Source of the DNA: a virus
DNA length: 64,000 bases
IMG/VR virus record: IMGVR_UViG_3300021138_000014
Coordinates: 18,375-82,374 of that record
Direction: 5' to 3' (one strand)
Part shown: positions 7,173 through 15,205 of the stretch, piece after piece
Layout of the letters: every line of letters starts with the position of its first letter
How positions within the stretch are numbered: the stretch's first letter is position 1
The notes under the pieces: generated by a model
The model's input: the letters and a program-made list of their open reading frames with translations, nothing else
The model's database searches: none
Told to the model about the DNA's origin: nothing
Position numbers and translations under genes: made by a program

Positions 7173-7611
7173 CTCTTATTATTCCTCCTATAGCGTTTAT
7201 ATCTATTAAGCCCAATTCTACTCCTGAGGACAGGGTAGAAATAATCCCAGACATAGAAATCATCTTGTAAATATCTTCTATCTTATGGTATTCAGAGTGA
7301 AGGTCTTCAGAATCTAAATCTATTCCTGCCTCACGCATTCTTTCAAATTGAACGGCGGCCATAGCTTGAGAATTAATATCGGCCATTGCCTCGATAAAGG
7401 GAAGTAACCCCATGATCTCCGATAGTCGATCTTCGCTACCCTGTAGTTCGGTTTGCTTACCCTCTTCACTAACCGGAAGCATTCCTACGGCTTTGGCAAC
7501 ATAGTTTGGATCTTCTATAGAAGCGTCATAAAAATACCAGCGAAGTAAGGTGGCAACAGACACCTCAATAATTTGAGGTTCAAATTTAGGTTGCCAAAAT
7601 TTCCAACTCAT
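7165..7611 (-). CDS. Hypothetical protein
   Basis: 148 residues, acidic and largely helical, starting MSWKFWQPKFEPQ. It overlaps polA by 4 bases and the zinc-ribbon gene by 8, so all three are translationally coupled. There is no catalytic motif, no membrane segment and no cysteine pattern. A polymerase-associated accessory role is only suggested by position. Confidence 0.55.
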   Translation of the reverse strand: MSWKFWQPKFEPQIIEVSVATLLRWYFYDASIEDPNYVAKAVGMLPVSEEGKQTELQGSEDRLSEIMGLLPFIEAMADINSQAMAAVQFERMREAGIDLDSEDLHSEYHKIEDIYKMISMSGIISTLSSGVELGLIDINAIGGIIRDE

Positions 7612-9614
7612 TGATCTTTAGCCTCTCCCCACCGCTCTACAACTTTAATATCTGCAATTAAAGGAACCTCTAAAAGATCAATATCTTCCATGGCTCTTCT
7701 AATAGCGGATACAGTTTCCTCCACCAGATTGTCTGGGGCTAGGGTAACCAATTCATCGTGAACTGTGAGGATTAGTTTAGCCTCTTTAGGCAAAAACTCA
7801 TAAGCGCGAACCATAGCCCACTTAATAATGTCGGCCGCAGTTCCTTGAATACGTGTATTAAAGGCTTGACGCTCCGCCCCAGCCCGCTCTCCTTTATCCG
7901 AGGAGTTTAATTCTGGCAAAAACCGTTTACGTCCTAGGCGGGTCTTGATGTACGGGATAGGCTCCTTTTGCCGGGCGTATTGAATAACGGTTTTCTTATA
8001 CGACAAGATGGCGGGGAACTCTTTACCAAAGTCTTCTAGTAGTTGCCGAGCCTCGGGAACCGTCTTATTAATCTTCTTAGCAATCTTTTCGGCTCCAACA
8101 CCATAAGCAATTGATAACACTAATTCTTTTCCCGCCTTGCGATCCACGCCAACTCTATCGCCTACGGTGGTGTACAAATCACGCTTCTCTTTATACGAAA
8201 GTATCATGGTTTCTTCTTTAGCCAAAGAAGCAATAACTCTAGGTTCAATTTGACTGTAGTCCGCTACAATTAATTTGTAACCTTCGGGAGCAATAAATAG
8301 GTTTCTAATCGCCTTGCCGTTAGGGGTATGCGGTGCTGGAACATTTTGAAGGTTTGGGTTACGGCTGGAAAAACGACCTGTCTCGGCCCCGTGCTGAATA
8401 AAGTCACAGTGCAATCGACCATTGATAAGCATGCTGTCTTTGGTTTCTAATTTAGCTTTGCCGCCTGTGGTACGAACTACCTCACCACCCAAGTATGGAA
8501 TAACATACGTGCTACGCAATTTATTTAAATCAGAGTAATTAAGTAGGGCATTTACTAAAGGATCTTCTTCTCTAAACTCTTCTAATGCTTCGGCTGATAC
8601 AGAGTAGTCACTAATACTACGTTCCTTTGCCAATTTTCCTTTACCCTTACCCGTCAATAACTTTGGCTTAAGTCCCCGGTTTCCGTCTTTTACTGACCCG
8701 TATAAAAGCTCTTGCTTCTCGGGGTTTGAGTTTAAATTAAATTGACGACCAGCAATCCGAAAAATATTTGCCTTTGCTTCTTCAATATCCGCGTCTAAAC
8801 GCTTGTCTAATTCAAAAAGCGCTTCTAGATCCAAGGGTGCACCTGTAAGTTTCATGTCACAAAGTACTCGGAGCACCTTCATCTCAAGGTTCATTGTGGC
8901 TTGAACATCAGCCTCAATGACCTTCTTACTAATAATCTTCCACAATTCCCATGTGTACTTGGCATCAAGTTTGGCATATAGGGCTACCTCTTGAAAAGAG
9001 TACTTCTCTACTTCTGCTCCCACACCCTTTTCCATCTCAAAACCCATTTCTCGCTTTAAGCAATCCGCTAAACCACAACGATTCTTGTTACGGTTGTCGG
9101 ATATAAAAGAAGCAATCATGGTGTCAAAATAAGGCTCAGCTGGTACGCGACCACCGTAGTACTTAGCAACGGAGGTTAAATCAAAAATAAGGTTGTGACC
9201 TACTTTTAAAATATTTTCGTTAAACATCAAAGGCTCTAACGCTGCAAATACTTCTGCGGGGTATAATTGCTTTGGTGGATCAGTAAAAACCTTAGTTGCT
9301 AATTTGGATGAGCGTGAATAATCAGCATCTCTAATGGTCAACCCAGAGTCCGCACGCTTCTGTCCTTGCCCAGTTAAGGGCTTCACAACCTCTTTTAAAT
9401 CACCGTTTGGATGACCCATAGGAATAACATCCGAACGCCCCCAAGTAGAAAAACTAATCCAAAGCACCTCATTAACAGGCGTGTCTCCGCGTCGATCGCC
9501 AACGGTTTCTACGTCATAAGCAAAGGCATCTTGCTTCATGTAATAAGCGATCATCTCATCAAGCGCTTCTTTAGTTGTAATTGCTTTTACTTCGTGTATC
9601 AACTTATCCCCCAA
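7608..9614 (-). CDS. polA: DNA polymerase I, family A, with 3'-5' exonuclease
   Basis: 668 residues. N-terminal proofreading exonuclease: DVE (34-36), NLIFDLTSV (141-149) and YAKLDAKYTW with D217. Polymerase: motif A ADYSQIE (451-457), motif B helix KELVLSIAYGVG (496-507), motif C VHDELV (618-623). The 5'-3' exonuclease domain of host Pol I is absent, normal for phage replicases. The annotated start is a TTG at 9614; a second TTG at 9602 follows a GGGGG-containing sequence and is equally possible, so the first few residues are uncertain. It is the phage replicase, acting with the helicase, primase and SSB encoded nearby. Confidence 0.93.
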   Translation of the reverse strand: MGDKLIHEVKAITTKEALDEMIAYYMKQDAFAYDVETVGDRRGDTPVNEVLWISFSTWGRSDVIPMGHPNGDLKEVVKPLTGQGQKRADSGLTIRDADYSRSSKLATKVFTDPPKQLYPAEVFAALEPLMFNENILKVGHNLIFDLTSVAKYYGGRVPAEPYFDTMIASFISDNRNKNRCGLADCLKREMGFEMEKGVGAEVEKYSFQEVALYAKLDAKYTWELWKIISKKVIEADVQATMNLEMKVLRVLCDMKLTGAPLDLEALFELDKRLDADIEEAKANIFRIAGRQFNLNSNPEKQELLYGSVKDGNRGLKPKLLTGKGKGKLAKERSISDYSVSAEALEEFREEDPLVNALLNYSDLNKLRSTYVIPYLGGEVVRTTGGKAKLETKDSMLINGRLHCDFIQHGAETGRFSSRNPNLQNVPAPHTPNGKAIRNLFIAPEGYKLIVADYSQIEPRVIASLAKEETMILSYKEKRDLYTTVGDRVGVDRKAGKELVLSIAYGVGAEKIAKKINKTVPEARQLLEDFGKEFPAILSYKKTVIQYARQKEPIPYIKTRLGRKRFLPELNSSDKGERAGAERQAFNTRIQGTAADIIKWAMVRAYEFLPKEAKLILTVHDELVTLAPDNLVEETVSAIRRAMEDIDLLEVPLIADIKVVERWGEAKDQ

Positions 9615-9622
9615 TGAGTAGA

Positions 9623-9648
9623 GGCGCTAGCCTATAAGTACTAGCGCC
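9623..9648. repeat. Inverted repeat between SSB and polA genes
   Basis: A perfect 8-bp inverted repeat (GGCGCTAG and CTAGCGCC) with a 10-base loop fills most of the 50-base gap between the SSB stop and the polA start. No T-run follows on either strand, so it is not a classic terminator. It could set an mRNA end, slow transcription, or bind a dimeric regulator. Confidence 0.55.
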
Positions 9649-9664
9649 CCCACGTCCAATTTGA

Positions 9665-10327
9665 TTACTTAAGCTTGTCAGCCAACTCTTGAAGATCCTT
9701 TAAGCTAGAACGTGAAATCAAACGCTCTGAACTGTATGGGGTGATGGTCTTTGCAAACGCCTGAACGTCTGCTTCGTTGACACCAAAGTCTTCCTGAAGG
9801 TCGCGCGCCTTCACTGGAATCATTTGATAGCTTGTATTCTGCTTAACGCCTGTACGGGAAAGTGTCCAGTATCCGGCGCTCAATGGACCAAAGCTGCCTG
9901 ATGCGTGCTGTTGCAAAGTTTCGTAAAAACGAACAGACGATACGGTCATTACTTGATGGAGGAAAGGCTTAACTCCGAGGTTGATAACGTTGAACTTATG
10001 CTTTGAGACTGGCTTATGAACAACATCAAGACAGAGTGGGCAATTACTGCCGAGACAGACGAATGTTCGACGACCCTCAGTGATTTCGTTGATCCAGTGC
10101 TCTTTATAGTTAACGACTGGTGCGTCGTCGATAAAACGGACAAGCGTACGAGTTTCTGAGTATTTGAAGTCATCTGGATATTCTCCTCCTGAGCGCTCTT
10201 CTGTTTGCCAGCCTGATGTGATGCCAATTGAAGAAGCATCTACTGTTGTTGCTGGACGAGCATCTACTGAGAACTCGTCGTCTTCTGTTACGAAGCTTGT
10301 TGCATCTAGATTTTGGTTGATTCCCAT
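9665..10327 (-). CDS. Single-stranded DNA-binding protein, gp32-like
   Basis: 220 residues. A conserved zinc-type cluster (CLGSNCPLC, C91/C96/C99) lies after an aromatic-rich strand region, followed by an OB-like beta segment (KHKFNVINLGVKPFLHQV). Phage gp32-type SSBs have this combination: disordered acidic N-terminus, zinc-containing OB fold, and a Lys-containing C-terminal helix. It would protect replication and recombination intermediates and load RecA. Position directly upstream of polA fits. The call rests on the Cys cluster, size and context, so an alternative small replication protein cannot be excluded. Confidence 0.65.
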   Translation of the reverse strand: MGINQNLDATSFVTEDDEFSVDARPATTVDASSIGITSGWQTEERSGGEYPDDFKYSETRTLVRFIDDAPVVNYKEHWINEITEGRRTFVCLGSNCPLCLDVVHKPVSKHKFNVINLGVKPFLHQVMTVSSVRFYETLQQHASGSFGPLSAGYWTLSRTGVKQNTSYQMIPVKARDLQEDFGVNEADVQAFAKTITPYSSERLISRSSLKDLQELADKLK

Positions 10328-10344
10328 TTATTTTTATCCTTAGT

Positions 10345-10371
10345 TTATTTATGGTTATTTATGGTTATTTA
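10345..10371. repeat. Tandem 10-base repeat
   Basis: The unit TTATTTATGG occurs twice in tandem (10345-10354, 10355-10364) followed by a 7-base partial copy that contains the stop codon of the MerR-like gene. It fills the gap before the SSB gene. Function is unknown; A/T-rich repeats like this can be operators or transcription start regions. Confidence 0.7.
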
Positions 10372-10824
10372 GTTTTGTTCGTGCTGTCTTATCTCTTCCC
10401 ACGTTTCCGTGAGTTTTGATGTTATACCCCTGTGCTTAGCCCACTCTATACGGTTAGCGTGTAAAACACCAGCCTTGGCAAAGATATTAATCGCCGCCTC
10501 AATCATGGCCCGTGTATATAAACGCCGACCTTCTCTCATCTCACCGTTCTTGTCAGGTTTGGCTGGCAAGCGGTAAGGCGACAGAGGAATGTAGCCTTCC
10601 TTCATCCACAATCGTATCGTAATGATCGGCCGATTCAAAGCCGACGCGAGCGCCCCAATTGTGAACATTTCTATGTCCTTGCCGTTGGGCAGGGTCCGCA
10701 TCTTGGGGTGCTTATCCCAAGCAACTTTTTCTGGAGTTTCTTTTACTGGGGGAGTTTTGATCTTTTTTTTGCTTCCCGGATAAAAAAGGTCTCCAAAGGA
10801 GTCTTCAATAAAATCTGAGGTCAT
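10369..10824 (-). CDS. MerR-like helix-turn-helix regulator
   Basis: 151 residues. After a Lys-rich disordered N-terminus comes a MerR-type winged HTH: FTIGALASALNRPIITIRLW (54-73) followed by the wing-like EGYIPLSPYR and an R-R-L-Y-T segment. Usual MerR dimerisation helix and metal-binding cysteines are missing, so this is the short phage form. It overlaps the upstream gene by 4 bases. It is a likely transcription regulator of the early region or a DNA-binding excision-type factor; regulation is favoured because no integrase is present. Confidence 0.75.
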   Translation of the reverse strand: MTSDFIEDSFGDLFYPGSKKKIKTPPVKETPEKVAWDKHPKMRTLPNGKDIEMFTIGALASALNRPIITIRLWMKEGYIPLSPYRLPAKPDKNGEMREGRRLYTRAMIEAAINIFAKAGVLHANRIEWAKHRGITSKLTETWEEIRQHEQN

Positions 10825-11207
10825 AGTATGAAAGCGTACGTTACCTTAGTATCAACAAGCGAATCGATCTCTTCTTCAGTGATCTGACCCTTGTAATGGG
10901 CCGCCATAATGGCGTCGTCTTTAATAACAGGTACGTATTCAACGCAGTCTTCCCAGATACCCTTAGCCTTAAGCATTTCCTCAGCTTCTTCGAGCTTAAT
11001 GGATTTACTTTCTTTACGCTGGTATGTGAGTTTAAGATCGTCGTTAAGTTCTAAGCGGAGGTGACCGCTATCGTCCTCTGTGCCTTCAGCTTGCAACACA
11101 GCGACTAATTTGTCGCGCAAAAGTTTCTTGCGATCAGCAAGTAATTTTTCTTGATCTTTAATGGCTCGGTACTGTCGAGCGTCTTCTACATAGTCTTGAA
11201 GTGCCAT
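10821..11207 (-). CDS. Hypothetical coiled-coil protein
   Basis: 128 residues. The N-terminal third is a charged helix (RQYRAIKDQEKLLADRKKLL) that should form a coiled coil; the rest is a beta-alpha mix with acidic end. Similar proteins occur next to replication genes of actinophages, but no function is assigned. Its gene overlaps the MerR-like gene by 4 bases. Confidence 0.6.
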   Translation of the reverse strand: MALQDYVEDARQYRAIKDQEKLLADRKKLLRDKLVAVLQAEGTEDDSGHLRLELNDDLKLTYQRKESKSIKLEEAEEMLKAKGIWEDCVEYVPVIKDDAIMAAHYKGQITEEEIDSLVDTKVTYAFIL

Positions 11208-11238
11208 GTAAGCCTCCCTTTTGGGAGTAACTTAGGGC

Positions 11239-11397
11239 TTAGTTGTGGGTCTTGTCAACTTTAATGTAGTGCTCAAGCGCCTTGATAATCACGCTTGTGA
11301 CGGTAACCTTTTCAGCAGCAGCTTTCTTCTGCACAGCAAGCCAGAGGTCATCGGAGACCCGGATTGTGCGCGTAGGCGTCTTAGGTGCGTTAGGCAT
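11239..11397 (-). CDS. Small ribbon-helix-helix protein
   Basis: A 52-residue gene starting at ATG 11397. The strand TRTIRVSDDLW is followed by two helices (AVQKKAAAEK and VTSVIIKALEHYI), the classic ribbon-helix-helix arrangement of Arc/CopG-type repressors. R12 (preceded by T11) in the strand would face the DNA major groove. No antitoxin-toxin partner is visible next to it, so it is more likely a phage transcription regulator acting on its own or a neighbouring promoter. Confidence 0.75.
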   Translation of the reverse strand: MPNAPKTPTRTIRVSDDLWLAVQKKAAAEKVTVTSVIIKALEHYIKVDKTHN

Positions 11398-11406
11398 TAG
11401 ATAAGT

Positions 11407-11646
11407 CTACCCGTTTGGGCGCTCTTCTAGGTTCGAAACGTAGGGTGTTTGTATGTGAGAATCTGGGGCTACATTTGGCTTGTTCTGTGAATTTGATGGC
11501 ATAGCCAACCCAGCCGTTGCTGCCGTTACCGCCATGCCTATGTGCATTGGATCGGTAGCAAAGTTACTTGATTTCCAAGCGGCTAGTCCAGCCAAGGAAG
11601 ACAAGATAACTGATTTAGGATCTTTGATCGGGAATTTGAAGGACAT
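11407..11646 (-). CDS. Small membrane protein, candidate holin
   Basis: 79 residues with two hydrophobic stretches (SVILSSLAGLAAW and IGMAVTAATAGLAM) separated by a short loop, then a polar tail. A strong AAAGGAG precedes the ATG inside the upstream gene, which supports this start. Two membrane segments, small size and placement two genes after the endolysin suit a holin or lysis regulator. Function is inferred from context only. Confidence 0.55.
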   Translation of the reverse strand: MSFKFPIKDPKSVILSSLAGLAAWKSSNFATDPMHIGMAVTAATAGLAMPSNSQNKPNVAPDSHIQTPYVSNLEERPNG

Positions 11647-11974
11647 TCATAATCTCCTTTACATTGCGACGAATCTCCTCAAGATGGTCATGAGACGCTT
11701 GATCCAGTTTAAGATCTTTTTCAATAATGCGTCGGTCTTCATTTCCAGATCTATTGGTTGCATTAAGAATTAACCCAGAAAGCAAAATAGATTCTAAAGA
11801 AACAATAAGTGTTAAAAGCCCATAAGGAAACGCTTCAAACCTAAACGCTACCCAAGATCCCCACCAAACAGCGTGAAAAAGCATAAACCAGTAAGAAGCA
11901 AAAGCCGTTGATGCCCAGTCCGAAACAGCCTGAAACTTAACAGCAATTCCTTTTTTCTTTCTATACTTTGTCAT
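11615..11974 (-). CDS. DUF1003-like membrane protein
   Basis: 119 residues with two membrane helices (about 24-44 and 50-70) and the FPYGLLTLIVSLESI segment followed by NR and a long charged helix. This matches the DUF1003 pattern (membrane pair, then a coiled-coil tail with repeated E/K) although the phage form is shorter. It overlaps the endolysin by 4 bases and the 79-residue membrane gene by 32. A role as holin or holin partner is plausible from the lysis-gene context; no other function is known for DUF1003. Confidence 0.65.
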   Translation of the reverse strand: MTKYRKKKGIAVKFQAVSDWASTAFASYWFMLFHAVWWGSWVAFRFEAFPYGLLTLIVSLESILLSGLILNATNRSGNEDRRIIEKDLKLDQASHDHLEEIRRNVKEIMNVLQIPDQRS

Positions 11975-12837
11975 GAACCCGCCTTAGCTGTCATAGATGT
12001 GTATGTCCAAACGTCAATGCCTTTTCCTATAGAGGCTTTTAATCCTGGGTATTGTTTTTGATACACAGGTATGAGAGCAATCTCTTCTGCTGTTAAAACA
12101 TTAGATACAAGATTTGCTGGGAGTAGTCCTGCATTAGCCAGTGCTCTAGCAACAATGAGTTCTGCTGTTCCCTTTGCGCCAACTTTAAAAGCCGAAGATC
12201 CTGGAAAAGGTGGAGCAACAATCACGGTTGTTTTTGTTGCAGGAGGTGTTGTAGAAGACGTGTGAGTTGCTAAAGCTGCCCCGCCTCCACCTAAAGCAGT
12301 TACAGCGGCGGTTCCAACAGCAACTGGCTTAGTAGCAAGTTTGCTGACGGCGGGTGCGTGAACTGCGGCATAGGCTGGACGAACGATAGCCATAACGCCT
12401 AGGTAAGGGCGATGTCTACGGAATACGCCAATACCATCTGCCTGTGATCCAACAGCATGATCGGCGCTTGTGTTTGCCTCAATAGTTGTTATGCCGTCTG
12501 CGGAAGCGCCCTCAATAATACCCACGTGTTGGGGAACGCCTGTACCGTCCCAGCAAAAGAACACGATGTCGCCGGGCATACCTTTGTACTTGTCTACAAC
12601 AGCGCCCTTTTTCTGAAACCAGCGAAGGCCTTCTGGGCAGTAACTAAAACCTTTAGCGGTAGACGCCGCTACTAAACTTGACGCCCCAGCTTGGTCAAAT
12701 ACCCAGCTAACAAACATCGCACAGTAAGGATCGTTATCTAGACCATACCACTGCCCGTACTTTGTCTCGTTGTTTGGACCCTCTACATAGCCAATTTCTT
12801 TGGCGGCAATATTTACTATATCTAAACCTGTTGCCAT
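11971..12837 (-). CDS. CHAP-domain endolysin
   Basis: 288 residues. The N-terminal CHAP/NlpC-like peptidase has C39 in PYCAMFVSWVF and H104 in VPQHVGIIEG, with GDIVFF before it, the usual Cys-His order. After about residue 155 an Ala/Thr/Pro-rich linker leads to a C-terminal domain (PGLKASIGKGIDVWTYT) that looks like a peptidoglycan-binding module, unrecognised in detail. It cleaves cell-wall peptide bonds to release virions. No signal peptide is seen, so it needs a holin; candidates are the two membrane proteins just downstream. GGGGGT lies before the ATG. Confidence 0.88.
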   Translation of the reverse strand: MATGLDIVNIAAKEIGYVEGPNNETKYGQWYGLDNDPYCAMFVSWVFDQAGASSLVAASTAKGFSYCPEGLRWFQKKGAVVDKYKGMPGDIVFFCWDGTGVPQHVGIIEGASADGITTIEANTSADHAVGSQADGIGVFRRHRPYLGVMAIVRPAYAAVHAPAVSKLATKPVAVGTAAVTALGGGGAALATHTSSTTPPATKTTVIVAPPFPGSSAFKVGAKGTAELIVARALANAGLLPANLVSNVLTAEEIALIPVYQKQYPGLKASIGKGIDVWTYTSMTAKAGS

Positions 12838-12908
12838 TATTACCCCCTATATTTTCAAGATACAACAAAAAGGCAAAAAGTTCAGCACATATGTAGTTAC
12901 TGTGTTTG

Positions 12909-12922
12909 TAATACTGTGCTAA
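12909..12922 (+). promoter_or_regulatory. Candidate promoter for a leaderless mRNA
   Basis: TAATAC (12909-12914) stands 7 bases before the ATG at 12922, exactly where transcription would begin on the start codon. No ribosome-binding site precedes this ATG. Leaderless mRNAs are common in Actinobacteria, so this reads as a -10 box giving a leaderless transcript. No convincing -35 box is visible. Confidence 0.5.
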
Positions 12923-13404
12923 TGGCTTATACACCTGCACCCGGCGATTATGGCGTCGTACACACAAATGGATTCTTTGGCAAGTTAATTAGACTTGGAA
13001 CATTGAGTCGTTGGAACCATGCTTTTGTTTACATCGGTAACGGACAGATCGTTGAAGCAAACCCGTCTGGCGTTGCTATTAGCCCAGTTGATAAGTACCC
13101 AGCCTATTATGTAGCGTGGAACCAGCACGAAAAACTAAACGAAGAACAGCGGATGCAAATTGTTGCTCACGCTAAATCTATGGTTGGTGTGTCTTATGGT
13201 TTTGTTGATATTGCTAATCTAGCATTTCGTATTCTTGGTTTAAAAGTTATTGCTAATACAAAAATATTTAAAACTGCAAGTAAGCGCTATGGAGTTATTT
13301 GCTCTGAATTAGTAGCGGAATGTTACGGAGCTGCTGGTATTGACTTTGGTAGCCCAATTTCGGTTACGCCGGGCGACTTGGCTTACCGCCTTGTTTACCA
13401 GTGA
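12922..13404 (+). CDS. YiiX/NlpC-P60-like permuted papain-fold hydrolase
   Basis: 160 residues from ATG 12922; a GTG two codons upstream is the only alternative. The pattern is a permuted NlpC/P60 fold: H33 in RWNHAFVYIG near the N-terminus and C127 in VICSELVAECYG near the C-terminus, with PGD at both ends. Relatives cut peptidoglycan peptides or lipoyl/acyl bonds. It is one of only two plus-strand genes and is transcribed away from the endolysin, from an apparent own promoter without ribosome-binding site. Its stop shares the palindrome TGATCA with the convergent SNF2 helicase stop. It may be an early or host-directed gene rather than a lysis gene. Confidence 0.75.
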   Translation: MAYTPAPGDYGVVHTNGFFGKLIRLGTLSRWNHAFVYIGNGQIVEANPSGVAISPVDKYPAYYVAWNQHEKLNEEQRMQIVAHAKSMVGVSYGFVDIANLAFRILGLKVIANTKIFKTASKRYGVICSELVAECYGAAGIDFGSPISVTPGDLAYRLVYQ

Positions 13405-15000
13405 TCAAACGTAAGTATTAACCATAAACTGACGAAGGCTTCCCAAAGTCAGGTTAAGTTCTCCCTCTTTATCAATACCCTCACCGTCCACGATAGCGGC
13501 AGCTACTGAGTTCTTTTGCTGAAGCATCTCGTGTTGACGTTGTTCAATTGAGCCAGCAATTAAAATATCTTGAATAACTATTGATGGCCATTTGGACGAG
13601 GCTCGTTTGATTCGACCGTTTCGTTGAACCGCGCCTCCCGACGACCAAGGTAGGTCATAATTAATAAGAAGATTAGCCGCTGGCAAATCAACACCATAGC
13701 CACCGGCATCAGAACTAACAAGAACGCGTACATCAGGTTCGGTATTGAAAGCAATTTTATTATCTTCTTTCGTCCTAGCGTTAAGACGACCAGTGTACGT
13801 CCGACACCCATACGATTTCAGTGCTTCTGAGATCTTATCTACCATCTCAATGTATGTTGCAAAAATTACAACTTTATTTTCTGGATCCGTGTCAAGGAAA
13901 TCCTTAACGTACTCGTCAAGCACCTTTAATTTAATACCCTCTGGCAAGTTATCGAGAAGACCTTGCTCCTGCAAACCAGCTGCATAAGAGGAACCTTCTC
14001 CCGTATCCCCAGCTATGTACTTTTTAGCACTGCTAATTAGCAAGTCTGGGTGCGAGGAAAGCATCTTTAAAGCGCCAACTCGTGACATGATTTTTCCACG
14101 CCATTCGTTTTCTAAGTAGTTATTATCGCCTTTATCTAAACCATAGTGAGTAAAGACATTAAAGTTTGATCCAAATAGGTTTTGTGCTTCGTCAAGTTCT
14201 CGAATCAAATCATCTTTAATGTGCTCGTATAACTTTGCGGTCTTCTTGTCTAAAGTTACATATAGAGGTTCCGCATGAAGAGAGTCTGGCAAAAAGGGAG
14301 CCACATCTGGGTCTTTTTGGGCTTTGCGTACGCAGGCTTCCGCTAACCGCTCGTGAAGAACAGGTAAATTACGATAGCGGGAAACACCACCAAAGTTATT
14401 TCTAACAATAAAAGCCTTATCAAAGATATCAAAACGACCAAGAACTGAGTCATCTACAAATTGCATGATGCTGAAGAGTTCTTCTGGTTTACCGTTCTCA
14501 ATTGGGGTTCCTGTAAGGGCAAACTTGTATTGAACGTTGCTGAGTCGCTTTACAGCCTTTGAACGTTTAGATCTAAAGGATTTGATAGCGGTGGCTTCGT
14601 CAAGTACTACAAACCCCCGTGGAAGTCTTTTAACGCTCTCCCAGTCGTTTACTACCTGCTCGTAGTTCATAATCACGTAATCAACGTGTGATTCTTTCCA
14701 GTTGTACGCCTCCTCGTATTGAGCGGCGCGTTGCTTAGGGGTTCCATCAATAACTATAGTTTTAGAGGATCCCTCAGTAAACTTATCAATCTGGTTAGCC
14801 CATTGATATTTAAGGCTGGAAAGACAGATAACCATTCCCGGCTCCCGGATAGATCCTCTGTCCATCAGCTTCTCAAGCGCAGCAATAGTAATTACTGTCT
14901 TTCCTAGCCCTAAATCGTAAGCAACAAGAATCTTATTACGAGCAATCATCTTGTCAACTGCGTAGGGTTGGTAAGGAAGCAGGGAGCCTTTAAATGTCAT
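13405..15000 (-). CDS. SNF2-family DNA helicase
   Basis: 531 residues from ATG 15000, preceded by AGAAAAGGAA; a 14-codon longer frame has no support. Superfamily 2 motifs are in order: I DLGLGKT (29-35), Ia CLSSLKYQW, II VVLDEAT, III ALTGTPIEN, then C-terminal VIFATYIEM, SSDAGGYGVDLPAA and the arginine-finger motif VQRNGRIKRASS. The protein moves along duplex DNA or remodels forks. It lies just downstream of the dNMP kinase and primase-helicase genes and overlaps the small membrane gene by 11 bases, so it is part of the replication block. Convergent to the plus-strand gene at 12922. Confidence 0.88.
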   Translation of the reverse strand: MTFKGSLLPYQPYAVDKMIARNKILVAYDLGLGKTVITIAALEKLMDRGSIREPGMVICLSSLKYQWANQIDKFTEGSSKTIVIDGTPKQRAAQYEEAYNWKESHVDYVIMNYEQVVNDWESVKRLPRGFVVLDEATAIKSFRSKRSKAVKRLSNVQYKFALTGTPIENGKPEELFSIMQFVDDSVLGRFDIFDKAFIVRNNFGGVSRYRNLPVLHERLAEACVRKAQKDPDVAPFLPDSLHAEPLYVTLDKKTAKLYEHIKDDLIRELDEAQNLFGSNFNVFTHYGLDKGDNNYLENEWRGKIMSRVGALKMLSSHPDLLISSAKKYIAGDTGEGSSYAAGLQEQGLLDNLPEGIKLKVLDEYVKDFLDTDPENKVVIFATYIEMVDKISEALKSYGCRTYTGRLNARTKEDNKIAFNTEPDVRVLVSSDAGGYGVDLPAANLLINYDLPWSSGGAVQRNGRIKRASSKWPSIVIQDILIAGSIEQRQHEMLQQKNSVAAAIVDGEGIDKEGELNLTLGSLRQFMVNTYV

Positions 15001-15205
15001 TTCCTTTTCTCCAATGCAGATAGGAGCGTATGTATACAGCACTATAGGCTAGGGAGGCAAATATGAAGCCGTACTGGTGGGAAGTAACAGCATAGATAGA
15101 CCAAAGGCACTCATTAAACAGTAACAAAAACCAACCCCAAATAGTCTTGCTACCTACGACAAAGATGCCTGTGGTTCCTACAATAGCAAGTACCCATGAC
15201 CACAT
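14990..15205 (-). CDS. Small membrane protein with two helices
   Basis: 71 residues with two hydrophobic helices (WVLAIVGTTGIFVVG and WFLLLFNECLWSIYA) and a basic end (SYLHWRKGND). Similar small membrane proteins occur next to dNMP kinase and helicase genes in actinophages. It shares a TAATG overlap with the dNMP kinase stop. No function is assigned. Confidence 0.6.
   Translation of the reverse strand: MWSWVLAIVGTTGIFVVGSKTIWGWFLLLFNECLWSIYAVTSHQYGFIFASLAYSAVYIRSYLHWRKGNDI

Noticed and set aside
10369-10824. Prophage excisionase
   Set aside because: No integrase or attachment site is visible, so a MerR-like regulator is the better reading.
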